From an uncultured Croceitalea sp. (GTDB taxonomy: Bacteria > Bacteroidota > Bacteroidia > Flavobacteriales > Flavobacteriaceae): a stretch of DNA of 64,000 nt. Below the pieces are notes generated by a model, which searched no databases, had not been told where the DNA came from, and was given only the letters and a program-made list of their open reading frames with translations. Within the stretch, counting starts at the first letter, position 1; each line of letters begins with the position of its first letter. This document shows, one piece after another, positions 10,601 to 19,753 of this stretch. Position numbers and translations under genes: made by a program. The stretch covers positions 124,001-188,000 of the forward strand of contig CANMOV010000003.1 in the NCBI GenBank assembly GCA_947499565.1, read 5' to 3'.

Positions 10601-10911
10601 TACCATTAATCGCTCAGGCCTCAGCCATTTTTGATATTGCAATTGATGATATAAATAACGACGGCTATAAAGATTTGTTAATTGTTGGAAACAATTATGA
10701 AATAAGTACGCAGTTAGGTAGATTAGACGGTTTTCATGGTCTAGTATTAGAAAATGACAAAAACAACAATTTTTTATGGAGGCATGACCAAAATTTAGGT
10801 ATTTCTGGTGCCGCTAGGGTTATAAAACCAATTCAAATAGAAAATAAAGATTACTACATTATCGGCATAAACAACAAAGCCCCAGTATTACTTCTAAAAA
10901 ACAAACTTTAA
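7609..10911 (+). CDS. FG-GAP/VCBS-repeat lipoprotein with ASPIC/UnbV domain (first of three)
   Basis: A 1100-residue secreted lipoprotein (lipobox VILSC, Cys18). Two beta-propeller-like halves carry many calcium-binding loops of the form D-x-N-x-D-G-x-x-D, for example DFNNDGLIDLYF, DINNDGLLDIYV and DLDNDGDLDIVV. Between them, at about residues 520-600, lies an ASPIC/UnbV domain (GIGTKLIAYTKSG ... IIDSLKIIWPGG). The family is common in Bacteroidota outer-membrane loci, but its exact function is not known; adhesion or ligand display is plausible. It heads an operon of six closely spaced genes, with two homologues immediately downstream. It lies 71 bases after the susCD terminator, so co-regulation with susCD is possible but not shown. 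Start: the ATG fits the signal peptide. Confidence 0.9.
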   Translation: MKKYLFLIYIFFLVILSCSENFKKENEQFKKLSATKTKVDFSNQLASSPELNILNYLYYYNGAGVTAADFNNDGLIDLYFTGNQVSDELYINKSNLSFEKATTKAGIQNKDGWTTGVTHVDINNDGLLDIYVCKAANYRSLKGRNLLFVNQGINSDGVPSFKEEAEKYGIDFSGLSTQSAFFDYDLDGDLDMYLMNHSVHPNRNYGKGSQRTKISPISGDILFENQDGYFKDVSQSAGIFQGKSGYGLGLSVADINNDGYPDVYIGNDFFENDYLYINQKDGTFKEIISLDDSKLGHTTHFSMGNSIADLNNDGLSDILSLDMLPENLETYKSSGLEYGYPIYQQYLRNGFSPQYMQNTLHLNLGNENFTELSNLSGISATEWSWGSLLADFDNDGFRDIYITNGIKGATNDMDYMNFIANEDIQRRIDAGMEKTDMPLVNEIPQKKVSNYFFKNQKNLQFKNVTNDWYNEEPSFSNGCTYADLDNDGDLDIVVNNVNEEAYVLENTNTTGNYLKIAFKGHKKNRNGIGTKLIAYTKSGIKTSQNFTTQGYLSAVPNTIHLGLGKDSIIDSLKIIWPGGRYETKNKVNTNQFLIVNINDAENYIVSGNINDASLYTRIDSIVPFEHKESAILDFSREALIPYANSNQGPDIQVLDINKDGLEDFFITGAKGQASELFFQTSAGKFKSVQKTVFSETNIDENTTSIFFDANGDVYPDLLVASGGNEFKSGETLKPKLYINKQGNLNYDQKQFSSIELNASKIDAIDFNNDGAMDILISSDGVASDFGKTPKQYLFQNDGVGNFKDITDVFAPALRNIGNVTDFFWKDLNDNGYLDLVVVGHWMPISVFLNTGKKLQLQKNISLKGTSGLWNSIKPADFDNDGDIDFVCGNWGINTKLKASIEKPITLYRKDLDDNGKVDPIITYYHKETETPFASKDELVKQIPSINKKFLSYSAFAKASVQEIFGKKNLQSSNVKLVNQLQSCYFENDGKGNFIIHPLPLIAQASAIFDIAIDDINNDGYKDLLIVGNNYEISTQLGRLDGFHGLVLENDKNNNFLWRHDQNLGISGAARVIKPIQIENKDYYIIGINNKAPVLLLKNKL

Positions 10912-10913
10912 AA

Positions 10914-13900
10914 ATGAAACACTATTTTTTTTATATCTGCTTTTGCTTAATCTTTATCCTAGGGTGTAAAGAAGAAAAAGGGAAAGAAAAAGTTGATACT
11001 CCAAAGCAAACACTTTTTACACTTTTAGAATCTGAGGAAACTGGAGTTAATTTTATTAATAAGGTTGAAAATCAAAAGAATTTCAACATTTTTAAATACC
11101 GTAATTTTTACAATGGTGGTGGAGTTGCTATTGGTGATATCAACAATGATGGCTTAGTAGATATTTATCTTACTGGCAATATGGAGCCTAACAAACTTTA
11201 TTTAAATAAAGGTGATTTTAAGTTCGAAGATATTTCTGAGCAAGCTGGTGTTGTAGGTAGTAAACCTTGGTCTACGGGGGTTTTAATGGTAGATATAAAT
11301 GCCGATGGTTTATTGGATATTTATGTTAGTAACGCCGGAAACTTGGAAGGTAATAATCATGACAATGACTTATACATTAATAATGGAGACCTAACTTTTA
11401 CCGAAAAAGCAGGTGAATACAATCTAGCTAAAACCGGGTTCTCTACACATTCTTCATTTTTTGATTATGATAAAGATGGAGATTTAGACGCTTATATATT
11501 AAACAATAGTAATATTCCTGTGAGTAGTTTAGGATATGCTGAACAACGTGAAGTAAGGGCTCAAGATTGGGAAGGCGTTCCTCACATTTTTAGGGGTGTT
11601 GGCGATATGTTACTTCGTAATGATAATGGGAAATTTGTTGATGTAAGCAAAGAAGCGGGTATTTATGGTAGCTTAATTGGTTTTGGCCTTGGCGTCATGG
11701 TAACTGATATAAATAAAGACTTATACCCAGATATTTACGTCTCAAATGACTTTTATGAGCGTGATTATCTCTATATAAATCAAAAAGATGGAACTTTTAC
11801 CGAAGAAATTAAAGAATGGACCTCACATCTAAGTCTTTCTGCAATGGGTATCGATATTGGGGATATTAACAATGATGGGAACAACGATATATTTATAACT
11901 GATATGCTCCCAGAAGCTGATCAAAGGGTAAAAGCAGTTATGGAATTTGAAGGCTATAATGTTTTTGACTTAAAACGAGAGAAAGACTTTTATCAACAGT
12001 ATATACAAAATACCCTGCAGCTTAATAATGGCAATGGTTCGTTTTCTGAGGTGGCTTATTATAGTGGTGTCGAAGCCACCGATTGGAGTTGGGCAGGTCT
12101 TCTTTTTGATATGGACAATGATGGCCTCAAAGATATTTTTATTACCAATGGTATAAATCATGATCTTACGGATTTAGATTTTGTTGATTTTTTCGCAAAT
12201 GAAATAATTCAAAAAATGGCACTTACTGGGCGAAAAGAATCTATAGATTCTATAATTAATAAAATGCCTATTAAACCTCAACCCAACTATGCATATAAAA
12301 ACAATGGCGACATAACTTTTGATAATGCAAACAAAGACTGGGGTTTTGACTTACCTACTAGATCTAACGGAGCAGCGTATGGTGATTTAGATAATGATGG
12401 AGACTTAGATTTAGTTATTAATAATGTGAATACGGAAACCTTCATCTATCGCAACAATACAGAAGCAATGGAAAATAACAATTTCCTTAGGCTACAATTT
12501 AATGGTGATAACAAAAACCCATTCGCTATTGGTGCTTCGGCAACTTTGTATTTTAATGACAATATTGTAAATCAAGAACTAATCCCATCCAGAGGCTTTC
12601 AATCTTCAATGGATTATACAATGACGATTGGCCTTGGTGATGTAGAAAAGGTAGATTCTATACGAATCATATGGCCAAATGACAAAACTGTTATGCTAAA
12701 AGATGTGAAAGTAAATCAAACTTTATCTTTAAAACAGTCTGATGCAGTTGAAACTTACATAGTTCCCAAAAAAGAATTTAAAAAAACTCAGCTCAAAGAA
12801 ATTACTAAAAATACACTAGCCGCGCACAACGAAAATAATCATGTCGATTTTGATTATGAAGGTCTTATTTATAAAAAGTTATCTCAAGAAGGTCCCGCAT
12901 TAGCCGTTGGTGATGTTGACGGTGATGGAAACGATGATATTTATATTGGAGGAGCAAAGGGACAATCCGGACAGCTATACCTGCATAAAGGTGATGGAAA
13001 TTTTATTCCAAAAAAACAAGCAGCTTTTACAGATCATAGAGAATATGAAGATACTACAGCTGCTTTTTTTGATATTGATGGTGATAACGACCAAGATTTA
13101 ATGATAGGTTCTGGAGGCAATGATGTACGTGAACAAAATACGTATCGTCCTCGTCTTTATTTAAATGATGGTGAAGGGAATTTTTCAAAATACACTAAGA
13201 TTTTACCTTCAACTTTTAAAAATACCGCTACTATTTCTCCTTCAGATTTTGATAATGATGGTGATATAGATGTTTTTATTGGTTCTAGAAGTGTTGTTGG
13301 TGTATATGGGGTAAACCCAGACCACCTATTTCTGGAAAATCAAGGTGATGGAACATTTGTTGATGCAACTGAAAGATTAGCATATGATTTAAAAGATGCA
13401 GGAATGATAACTTCATCTGTTTGGATGGATATCGATGGTGATTCAAAAAAAGACTTAATTACGGTATCTGAATGGGATACTCCTAAAATCTATAAAAACT
13501 CTGGTCGAAGACTTTCAAAAATCAATAGCTCATTGGATAGCCTCTATGGTTGGTGGAATGCGATTGAAATTGCTGATTTAGACAACGACGGGGATCAAGA
13601 TTTAATTTTAGGAAATCAAGGTGCCAATCTCCATTACCAGCCTAAAGAAGGGCATCCGATGAAAATGTGGGTAAATGATTTTGATAACAATGGAGCTATA
13701 GAACAAATAGTTACTCAAAATTATGACGGGGGTGATTACCCAATTCATCAAAAAAAGGAATTAACAGGTCAATTAGTTTCTTTAAAGAAACAGAATTTAA
13801 AAGCTTCAGACTATGCAAAACGAACAATCGAAGAGCTTTTCCCTCAAGAAGTAATAGACAACGCAATAGTAAAAAAAGCCTCCATCTCAGAATCTGTAAT

Positions 13901-14258
13901 AGCAATCAATGAAGGTGATGGAAAATTTACTATAAAGAAACTTCCTCAGCGAGTACAATTCTCATGCATTTGCGGTATAACCTGCACCGATGTTAATCAA
14001 GATGGCAATCTAGATTTAATTATGGCAGGGAATAACTACGAATTCAAACCACAATTTTCAAGATTGGATGCAAGCTATGGGAACGTACTTCTAGGTAACG
14101 GAAAACTTGACTTTGAGTGGCAAAACTATGAGGACAGTGGCTTTTTTATTAAAGGTGAAGTAAAACATCTTAAGGAATTTAAAGACAAAAACGGAAAGCG
14201 CTTTCTTATTGCTACAGTAAATAATGATGAACCTAAGATTTTTGCCTTAGATGAATAA
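10914..14258 (+). CDS. FG-GAP/VCBS-repeat lipoprotein with ASPIC/UnbV domain (second of three)
   Basis: A 1114-residue paralogue of the preceding gene, starting 2 bases after its stop. The signal peptide ends in the lipobox FILGC (Cys18). It has the same architecture: FG-GAP loops (DINNDGLVDIYL, DYDKDGDLDAYI, DLDNDGDLDLVI), a central UnbV domain at about residues 534-605 (FAIGASATLYF ... VDSIRIIWPND), then a second set of loops (DVDGDGNDDIYIGGA, DFDNDGDIDVFIG). Conserved landmarks shared with the first copy include the FYNGGGV element near the start and TDWSW in the middle. Its last 8 bases overlap the next gene, so the three are translationally linked. Function unknown; surface calcium-stabilised propellers are the likely structure. 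Confidence 0.9.
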   Translation: MKHYFFYICFCLIFILGCKEEKGKEKVDTPKQTLFTLLESEETGVNFINKVENQKNFNIFKYRNFYNGGGVAIGDINNDGLVDIYLTGNMEPNKLYLNKGDFKFEDISEQAGVVGSKPWSTGVLMVDINADGLLDIYVSNAGNLEGNNHDNDLYINNGDLTFTEKAGEYNLAKTGFSTHSSFFDYDKDGDLDAYILNNSNIPVSSLGYAEQREVRAQDWEGVPHIFRGVGDMLLRNDNGKFVDVSKEAGIYGSLIGFGLGVMVTDINKDLYPDIYVSNDFYERDYLYINQKDGTFTEEIKEWTSHLSLSAMGIDIGDINNDGNNDIFITDMLPEADQRVKAVMEFEGYNVFDLKREKDFYQQYIQNTLQLNNGNGSFSEVAYYSGVEATDWSWAGLLFDMDNDGLKDIFITNGINHDLTDLDFVDFFANEIIQKMALTGRKESIDSIINKMPIKPQPNYAYKNNGDITFDNANKDWGFDLPTRSNGAAYGDLDNDGDLDLVINNVNTETFIYRNNTEAMENNNFLRLQFNGDNKNPFAIGASATLYFNDNIVNQELIPSRGFQSSMDYTMTIGLGDVEKVDSIRIIWPNDKTVMLKDVKVNQTLSLKQSDAVETYIVPKKEFKKTQLKEITKNTLAAHNENNHVDFDYEGLIYKKLSQEGPALAVGDVDGDGNDDIYIGGAKGQSGQLYLHKGDGNFIPKKQAAFTDHREYEDTTAAFFDIDGDNDQDLMIGSGGNDVREQNTYRPRLYLNDGEGNFSKYTKILPSTFKNTATISPSDFDNDGDIDVFIGSRSVVGVYGVNPDHLFLENQGDGTFVDATERLAYDLKDAGMITSSVWMDIDGDSKKDLITVSEWDTPKIYKNSGRRLSKINSSLDSLYGWWNAIEIADLDNDGDQDLILGNQGANLHYQPKEGHPMKMWVNDFDNNGAIEQIVTQNYDGGDYPIHQKKELTGQLVSLKKQNLKASDYAKRTIEELFPQEVIDNAIVKKASISESVIAINEGDGKFTIKKLPQRVQFSCICGITCTDVNQDGNLDLIMAGNNYEFKPQFSRLDASYGNVLLGNGKLDFEWQNYEDSGFFIKGEVKHLKEFKDKNGKRFLIATVNNDEPKIFALDE

Positions 14259-17200
14259 AAGTATAATTAGTATTCTGCTATGCATTGTATTTATAGGCTG
14301 TAAGAAAAAGGGGGAGCTTTTTCATAACCCTGACCCTAAAGAAACTGGTATTGACTTTGTAAATCAGATTACCGAAACTAACGACCTAAATATTCTAGAC
14401 TATCTCTATTTCTATAATGGCGGTGGAGTTGCTGTGGGAGACATTAACAATGATAATTTACCAGATATTTTCTTTTCTGGCAATCAAGTAAAGAATAAGT
14501 TATTTCTCAACAAGGGTAACCTTAAGTTCGAAGATATTAGTGCTGATGCTGGCGTTTCAGGAAACAGTACATGGAACACAGGCGCTATTATGGGAGATGT
14601 AAATGGAGACGGTTTATTAGATATATACGTATGTGCCGTTGTTGGTATAAATGGATTTAATGGACATAATGAGCTCTACATTAATAATGGAGACAACACA
14701 TTTACAGAAAGTGCAGCTAAATATAAACTTGATTTTGACTCTTATAGCTCGTCAGCTGCATTTCTAGATTTTGACTTAGATGGAGATTTAGATATGTATT
14801 TACTAAATCATGCAGTGCATACAGAGAATTCTTTTGGTAAAGTTGATCTAAGGTATCAGCGTAATTATCAAACTGGAGATAAATTATTGCGCAATGACGA
14901 TGGGAAATTTATTGATATAAGCGAAAAAGCGGGTATTTATGGTGGTATTAATGGGTATGGTCTTGGTTTAGCTGTTGCAGATTTTAATCAAGACGGTTAT
15001 CCAGATATCTATGTTGGTAATGACTTCCATGAAGATGATTATTATTATTTAAATAATGGTGATGGTACTTTTACAGAGAGTTTAAAAAAACACTTTGGTC
15101 ACACGAGTCGATTCTCAATGGGTAATGATGTTGCTGATGTTAACCGCGATGGGCTGCCAGATTTAATCTCTTTAGATATGTTGCCCGAAGATGAAGTTCC
15201 GCTTAAAGCATCTGAAGGAGATGATAACATCCAAACACAGAAGTTAAGAACTGGCCTTTATAATTATCATTACCAGTTTACTAGAAACATGCTCTTTATT
15301 AACCAACCAGATGGAAATTACATGGAAACTGCGCTACAAAGTGGTATAGCAGCTACCGATTGGAGTTGGAGTGCCCTTTTTGGTGATTATAATCAAGATG
15401 GTGAGCAAGATTTATTTATCTCCAATGGAATTCCCAAACGCCCTAATGATTTGGACTTTGTAAAGTTTGTATCGAGTGATCAAATCAAAAACAAAATTGA
15501 TAATACAAAATTAGTAGATCAAAAAGCACTTGATTTAATGCCTTCTGGTATTACTCATAATTACATATTTAAAGGAAAGGAAGGATTAGGTTTTGATGAT
15601 ATGTCTTCTAAATGGATTATACCTGATACTTTAATTTCAGGAGCCACTGCCTATGCAGATTTTGATAATGACGGGGATTTAGATTTAATTACAAATAATA
15701 TTAATCAAATCGCTACACTATATGTAAACCAAACAAATGAGAAGGCAACATATTTAAAATTAAAATTTGACTATAGCGCTAAAAATCGTTTTGGAATAGG
15801 CACTAAAGTTTATGCTTATTCCAATAACAAATTACAGTACAAAGAGCTAAGCCCTAATAGAGGTTTTCAAGCTTCTTCTGAACCCATTATACACTTTGGA
15901 TTTGGTAATACAGAAGTAATAGACTCATTAAAAATTATTTGGCCTAATCAGACTTATCAAATTTTAAAAGATGTAAAAACCAATCGAACTTTAGGTTTAA
16001 AACCATCTAATACGCTATCGAATGAAAATTTAAATAATACAAAAACACCATTATTCAAAAAGGTGATTGGTAATTTAGGCATTGATTTTAAACATATCGA
16101 AGATAATTATACAGACTTTAATAGAGAGAAATTAATCCCTTACCAAGTTTCAGATAGAGGTCCTGCGATTGCCATTGGCGACTTAAATAACGATGGTAAA
16201 AAAGACATTTTCTTTGGAGGTTCCAAGTTTATTTCCTCTAAAGTGTATCTGCAACAAGATTCTTCTTTTATTCAATCAAAAATTCAATCAATCGCAAATG
16301 ATTCTATCAAGGAAGAAGTTAGTGCTGTTATTGCAGATTTTAATAGCGATTCCATAAATGATATACTCATTGGTTCTGGTGGTGCAGATTTCTATGGTAA
16401 AGCGAACCCTTTGTTAGACAGTTATTTCACCTATAAAGATTCCAGTTATGTAAAAGCGGAACTACCAGAATATTTTCAGAATGCTTCAGTAGTAAAACCT
16501 TATGATTTTGATAATGATGGTGATTTAGATGTCTTTGTAGGGGGACATACAGTATCTAGCAAATTTGGTCAACCTGCTACTTCCTATCTTTTAAAAAATG
16601 ATAATGGCTCCTTTTCAATCCTGCAAGATTTTAAAGCTAGTAATGCAGGAATGGTAACGGACGCTATTTGGGATGATTTTAATGATGATGGCACAAAAGA
16701 TTTAATTTTAGTAGGCGAATGGATGTCTCCAAAATTCTTTAAAAACTTGGATGGAGTCTTCGTTGAAGAATCTAATATTTCAAGCATTATTTCTGGATTA
16801 TGGCAGGCAATTGAACCTTATGATATTGACCAAGATGGAGACACTGACTATTTACTAGGAAATTGGGGGCTTAATTCAAAATTTAAAGCATCAGAAAAAG
16901 CCCCGCTAAAATTAATCTATGGTGATTTTGATAAAAATGGACAAACAGAAACTATTACGGCGATAGAAAAAAATGGAGCATATTATACGATAGCCGGTTT
17001 AGACGATTTAGCTTCACAACTGGTCTTTCTTAGAAAAAAATTTAATTCTTATAAAGGTTTTGCTGGTAAAAAGTTAGAAGAAATTATTGATGAGAAACTG
17101 CTTAATGAATCTAGAGTTTTAGAGATTACGGAGCTTAGATCTGGATATTTAAAAAACGAAGGGGGAAAGTTTACTTTTATCCCTTTTCAATCAGAACTAC

Positions 17201-17487
17201 AAGTTTCTCCTTTAATGACCTTTTTGGTTTATGATTTTGACATGGACAATCAAAAGGAAGTTCTAATAGGAGGTAACTTTTTTGGTGTTAAACCTTATCA
17301 TGGACGTTTTGATAGTTTTTCTGGAGCCTTGTTAAAAAATGAAAATAATGTAATTTTGGGTAACCAGATAGGACTTGATTTTAATCAAAAATCCATCAGA
17401 CATTTAAGTATTATTACCCTAAAAAGCAAACCATATTTAATGGCTACTTTTAATAATGATGCTGCCCAAGTTTATGAAATAAAGTAA
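14251..17487 (+). CDS. FG-GAP/VCBS-repeat lipoprotein with ASPIC/UnbV domain (third of three)
   Basis: A 1078-residue paralogue overlapping the previous gene by 8 bases. The lipobox is VFIGC (Cys17). The same repeat loops are present (DINNDNLPDIFF, DVNGDGLLDIYV, DFDNDGDLDLIT), with a UnbV domain near residues 510-585 (FGIGTKVYAYSNN ... IDSLKIIWPNQ). The tandem triplication with similar lengths, but clearly diverged sequence, suggests old duplication and specialised partners rather than dosage. It is followed 12 bases later by the haloperoxidase-like gene, an arrangement I believe recurs in flavobacterial outer-membrane loci (recalled, not checked). No enzymatic motif is visible. Confidence 0.9.
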   Translation: MNKSIISILLCIVFIGCKKKGELFHNPDPKETGIDFVNQITETNDLNILDYLYFYNGGGVAVGDINNDNLPDIFFSGNQVKNKLFLNKGNLKFEDISADAGVSGNSTWNTGAIMGDVNGDGLLDIYVCAVVGINGFNGHNELYINNGDNTFTESAAKYKLDFDSYSSSAAFLDFDLDGDLDMYLLNHAVHTENSFGKVDLRYQRNYQTGDKLLRNDDGKFIDISEKAGIYGGINGYGLGLAVADFNQDGYPDIYVGNDFHEDDYYYLNNGDGTFTESLKKHFGHTSRFSMGNDVADVNRDGLPDLISLDMLPEDEVPLKASEGDDNIQTQKLRTGLYNYHYQFTRNMLFINQPDGNYMETALQSGIAATDWSWSALFGDYNQDGEQDLFISNGIPKRPNDLDFVKFVSSDQIKNKIDNTKLVDQKALDLMPSGITHNYIFKGKEGLGFDDMSSKWIIPDTLISGATAYADFDNDGDLDLITNNINQIATLYVNQTNEKATYLKLKFDYSAKNRFGIGTKVYAYSNNKLQYKELSPNRGFQASSEPIIHFGFGNTEVIDSLKIIWPNQTYQILKDVKTNRTLGLKPSNTLSNENLNNTKTPLFKKVIGNLGIDFKHIEDNYTDFNREKLIPYQVSDRGPAIAIGDLNNDGKKDIFFGGSKFISSKVYLQQDSSFIQSKIQSIANDSIKEEVSAVIADFNSDSINDILIGSGGADFYGKANPLLDSYFTYKDSSYVKAELPEYFQNASVVKPYDFDNDGDLDVFVGGHTVSSKFGQPATSYLLKNDNGSFSILQDFKASNAGMVTDAIWDDFNDDGTKDLILVGEWMSPKFFKNLDGVFVEESNISSIISGLWQAIEPYDIDQDGDTDYLLGNWGLNSKFKASEKAPLKLIYGDFDKNGQTETITAIEKNGAYYTIAGLDDLASQLVFLRKKFNSYKGFAGKKLEEIIDEKLLNESRVLEITELRSGYLKNEGGKFTFIPFQSELQVSPLMTFLVYDFDMDNQKEVLIGGNFFGVKPYHGRFDSFSGALLKNENNVILGNQIGLDFNQKSIRHLSIITLKSKPYLMATFNNDAAQVYEIK

Positions 17488-17499
17488 TTAAATAGATTT

Positions 17500-18831
17500 A
17501 TGATGAAAGAGAAAATTATGGCCCTTATAGTGGTCTTTGTTGTAGTAACTTCATGTAAAAAAAATAGTGAGCCTATCCTAATTACCCCAGAAGCTTTTCA
17601 TGCTTCAATAGATAAAGTTACTGAGGTGATGATTCATGATATTTTTTCCCCACCAGTTGCCAGTAGAATTTATGCTTATCCAAATATCGCGGCATACGAG
17701 ATTTTAGCTAAGGACAGTGACAACTATGTTTCATTAGCAGAGCAAGTTCATGGTTTGGAAGCAATTCCAAACCCCAAAGAAAATACTCCTGTTAATTTTG
17801 ACCTATCAGCGATAATAGCTCATATACAGCTAAGTAAGCAGTTAATTTTTTCAGAAGAACGTATTGAAACTTATCGGGATAGTCTATATACCGTTTGGGA
17901 AAACATGAATGCGGATGAGTTTGCTGCTTCTAAAGAATATGGATTAAAAGTAGCTGAACATATTGCAAGCTGGATGGATAAAGATAATTACAAACAAACT
18001 CGTACAATGCCCAAATTTACAGTGGATTCTGATGAACCTTCACGTTGGCAACCAACTCCACCAGCCTATATGGAAGGCATAGAACCACATTGGAGCAAAA
18101 TTCGTCCGTTTGTGATTGATTCTTCTGAACAATTTAAACCTGTTCCTCCCCCGCCCTTTTCAATGGAAAAGAATTCAGATTTTTATAAAGAGCTAAAAGA
18201 AGTATATGATATTAGTAACGAGATAACTGCAAAAGGAGATACTTCAGAAGAAGTCGCTATAGCTCAATTTTGGGATTGTAATCCATATGTTTCTGTAACT
18301 AGAGGGCACTTAATGTTTGCAACTAAAAAAATAACTCCAGGTGCGCATTGGATTGGTATCGTAAAAATAGCAACCAAAAAAAGTAATAGTAATGTTATAG
18401 AAACTGTTCATGCTTATACTAAAACTTCAATCGCAATTGCCGATGCTTTTATTAGTTGTTGGGATGAAAAATATCGCAGCAATCTTATTAGACCAGAGAC
18501 TTTAATCAATGAGCATATAGATGATAGTTGGGAACCCGTTCTACAAACCCCGCCTTTCCCAGAATACACCAGTGGACATAGTGTTGTATCAGGCGCAGCC
18601 TCTACTGCACTTACCAGTATTTTTGGAGATAATTTTGCATTTGATGATGACACCGAAGTAGCATATGGATTACCCATTAGGTCATTTACTTCTTTCAAAC
18701 AAGCTGCAGATGAAGCTGCTATTAGCAGAATGTATGGAGGGATTCATTATAGAGCTGCAGTAGAAATTGGCGTTAAACAAGGACGCGATTTAGGGGAATT
18801 TGTAGTAGGTAATTTGAATACAACTAAATAA
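17500..18831 (+). CDS. Vanadium-dependent haloperoxidase / PAP2-type acid phosphatase superfamily lipoprotein
   Basis: A 443-residue lipoprotein (lipobox VVTSC, Cys19, counted from the first of two adjacent ATGs). The C-terminal third has the full PAP2/vHPO active-site set: Lys-x6-Arg-Pro (KYRSNLIRP, about residue 324), Ser-Gly-His (YTSGHSVVSGA, about 356-358) and Ser-Arg-x5-His (SRMYGGIHYR, about 409-416). These residues bind phosphate or vanadate. The enzyme is either a halide-oxidising peroxidase or a phosphatase; the fold cannot separate the two. It is followed after a short gap by two more genes and probably acts at the outer membrane or in the periplasm together with the UnbV proteins. 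All catalytic residues seem present. Confidence 0.88.
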   Translation: MMKEKIMALIVVFVVVTSCKKNSEPILITPEAFHASIDKVTEVMIHDIFSPPVASRIYAYPNIAAYEILAKDSDNYVSLAEQVHGLEAIPNPKENTPVNFDLSAIIAHIQLSKQLIFSEERIETYRDSLYTVWENMNADEFAASKEYGLKVAEHIASWMDKDNYKQTRTMPKFTVDSDEPSRWQPTPPAYMEGIEPHWSKIRPFVIDSSEQFKPVPPPPFSMEKNSDFYKELKEVYDISNEITAKGDTSEEVAIAQFWDCNPYVSVTRGHLMFATKKITPGAHWIGIVKIATKKSNSNVIETVHAYTKTSIAIADAFISCWDEKYRSNLIRPETLINEHIDDSWEPVLQTPPFPEYTSGHSVVSGAASTALTSIFGDNFAFDDDTEVAYGLPIRSFTSFKQAADEAAISRMYGGIHYRAAVEIGVKQGRDLGEFVVGNLNTTK

Positions 18832-18850
18832 AATAATAGCCAAATTGAGA

Positions 18851-19753
18851 ATGAGAAAAGTAGGGTCAGTAACCGCTGTTTTGTTAATTGTAGGGCTTAT
18901 CTGGTATTTATTCATTAAACCATATGATTATACAATTCGTTTTGAGGCAAAAACATTTCCTGGTGCCATAAATCAGACATTAAAGCTTTGGGATCAAACT
19001 CTAGACACTGTAGAAAAAATAAAAGAAGAAAATTCATTATTCCAACTAACACAAAAAGTAAAGTTTGGAGATTCACTACAATCCTATAACTGGAAGATAA
19101 AACCGCTTACAGATTCCACATCAAAAGTTCAGGTAAACATTAGAGATTTAAAGCATAGTTTAATGAACAAAATTAAGGTGCCATTCTCCGATACCAATTT
19201 TGAAAAACGTTCTAGAAAAACGGTTTTGGATTTTATGGAAAACCTTAATGACCATGTCCAAAAATTTAAGGTTACCATTGAGGGTGAAGCAGAAATACCT
19301 TCAAAATACGTGGCATACATTCCAATTAAAGTAACACAATTTCAAAAGGCTGGGGGTATGATGAAAAATGCTACTTATATTGAACAAACACTATTGAATA
19401 ATGAGGTTCAGCTTGATGGGCCACCAATGATTGAAATTACCAAATGGAATACAAGTGTGGATAGCCTAGAATATAACTTTTGTTATCCTATTATTCGCTC
19501 TGACCGCCTGCCTATGAATACTGATATTGAGTACAAGCGGATATTTGCTAAAAAAGCTCTTAAAGCAGTATATAATGGTAATTATATTACTTCTGACAGG
19601 GCTTGGTATAAATTAATTGATTATGCAAAATCAAATAACTATGCTGTTGAAGCAAAACCTATTGAAGTATTCTTTAATAATCCAAATACTGGAGGGGACG
19701 AAATTAGTTGGAAAGCCGAAGTTTATTTACCTATAAAAGAGGATAATAAATGA
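18851..19753 (+). CDS. SRPBCC-like / GyrI-like effector-binding protein with N-terminal membrane anchor
   Basis: About 300 residues. I chose the ATG at 18851; an in-frame TTG two codons upstream is less likely. One hydrophobic segment near the N-terminus (residues 5-22, VTAVLLIVGLIWYLFI) anchors it. The middle resembles the SRPBCC (START-like) fold (YTIRFEAKTFPGAINQTLKLWD). The C-terminal 100 residues resemble the GyrI/AraC effector-binding fold (YNGNYITSDRAWYKLIDYAKSNNY), a small-molecule pocket. No DNA-binding domain is present, so it is not a regulator in the usual sense. Its stop overlaps the next start (ATGA). Assignment rests on remembered family features and is moderate. Confidence 0.6.
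   Translation: MRKVGSVTAVLLIVGLIWYLFIKPYDYTIRFEAKTFPGAINQTLKLWDQTLDTVEKIKEENSLFQLTQKVKFGDSLQSYNWKIKPLTDSTSKVQVNIRDLKHSLMNKIKVPFSDTNFEKRSRKTVLDFMENLNDHVQKFKVTIEGEAEIPSKYVAYIPIKVTQFQKAGGMMKNATYIEQTLLNNEVQLDGPPMIEITKWNTSVDSLEYNFCYPIIRSDRLPMNTDIEYKRIFAKKALKAVYNGNYITSDRAWYKLIDYAKSNNYAVEAKPIEVFFNNPNTGGDEISWKAEVYLPIKEDNK

Noticed and set aside
7609-17487. Possibility that the three UnbV genes are an assembly duplication
   Set aside because: The three proteins have different lengths and clearly diverged sequences, so they are true paralogues.
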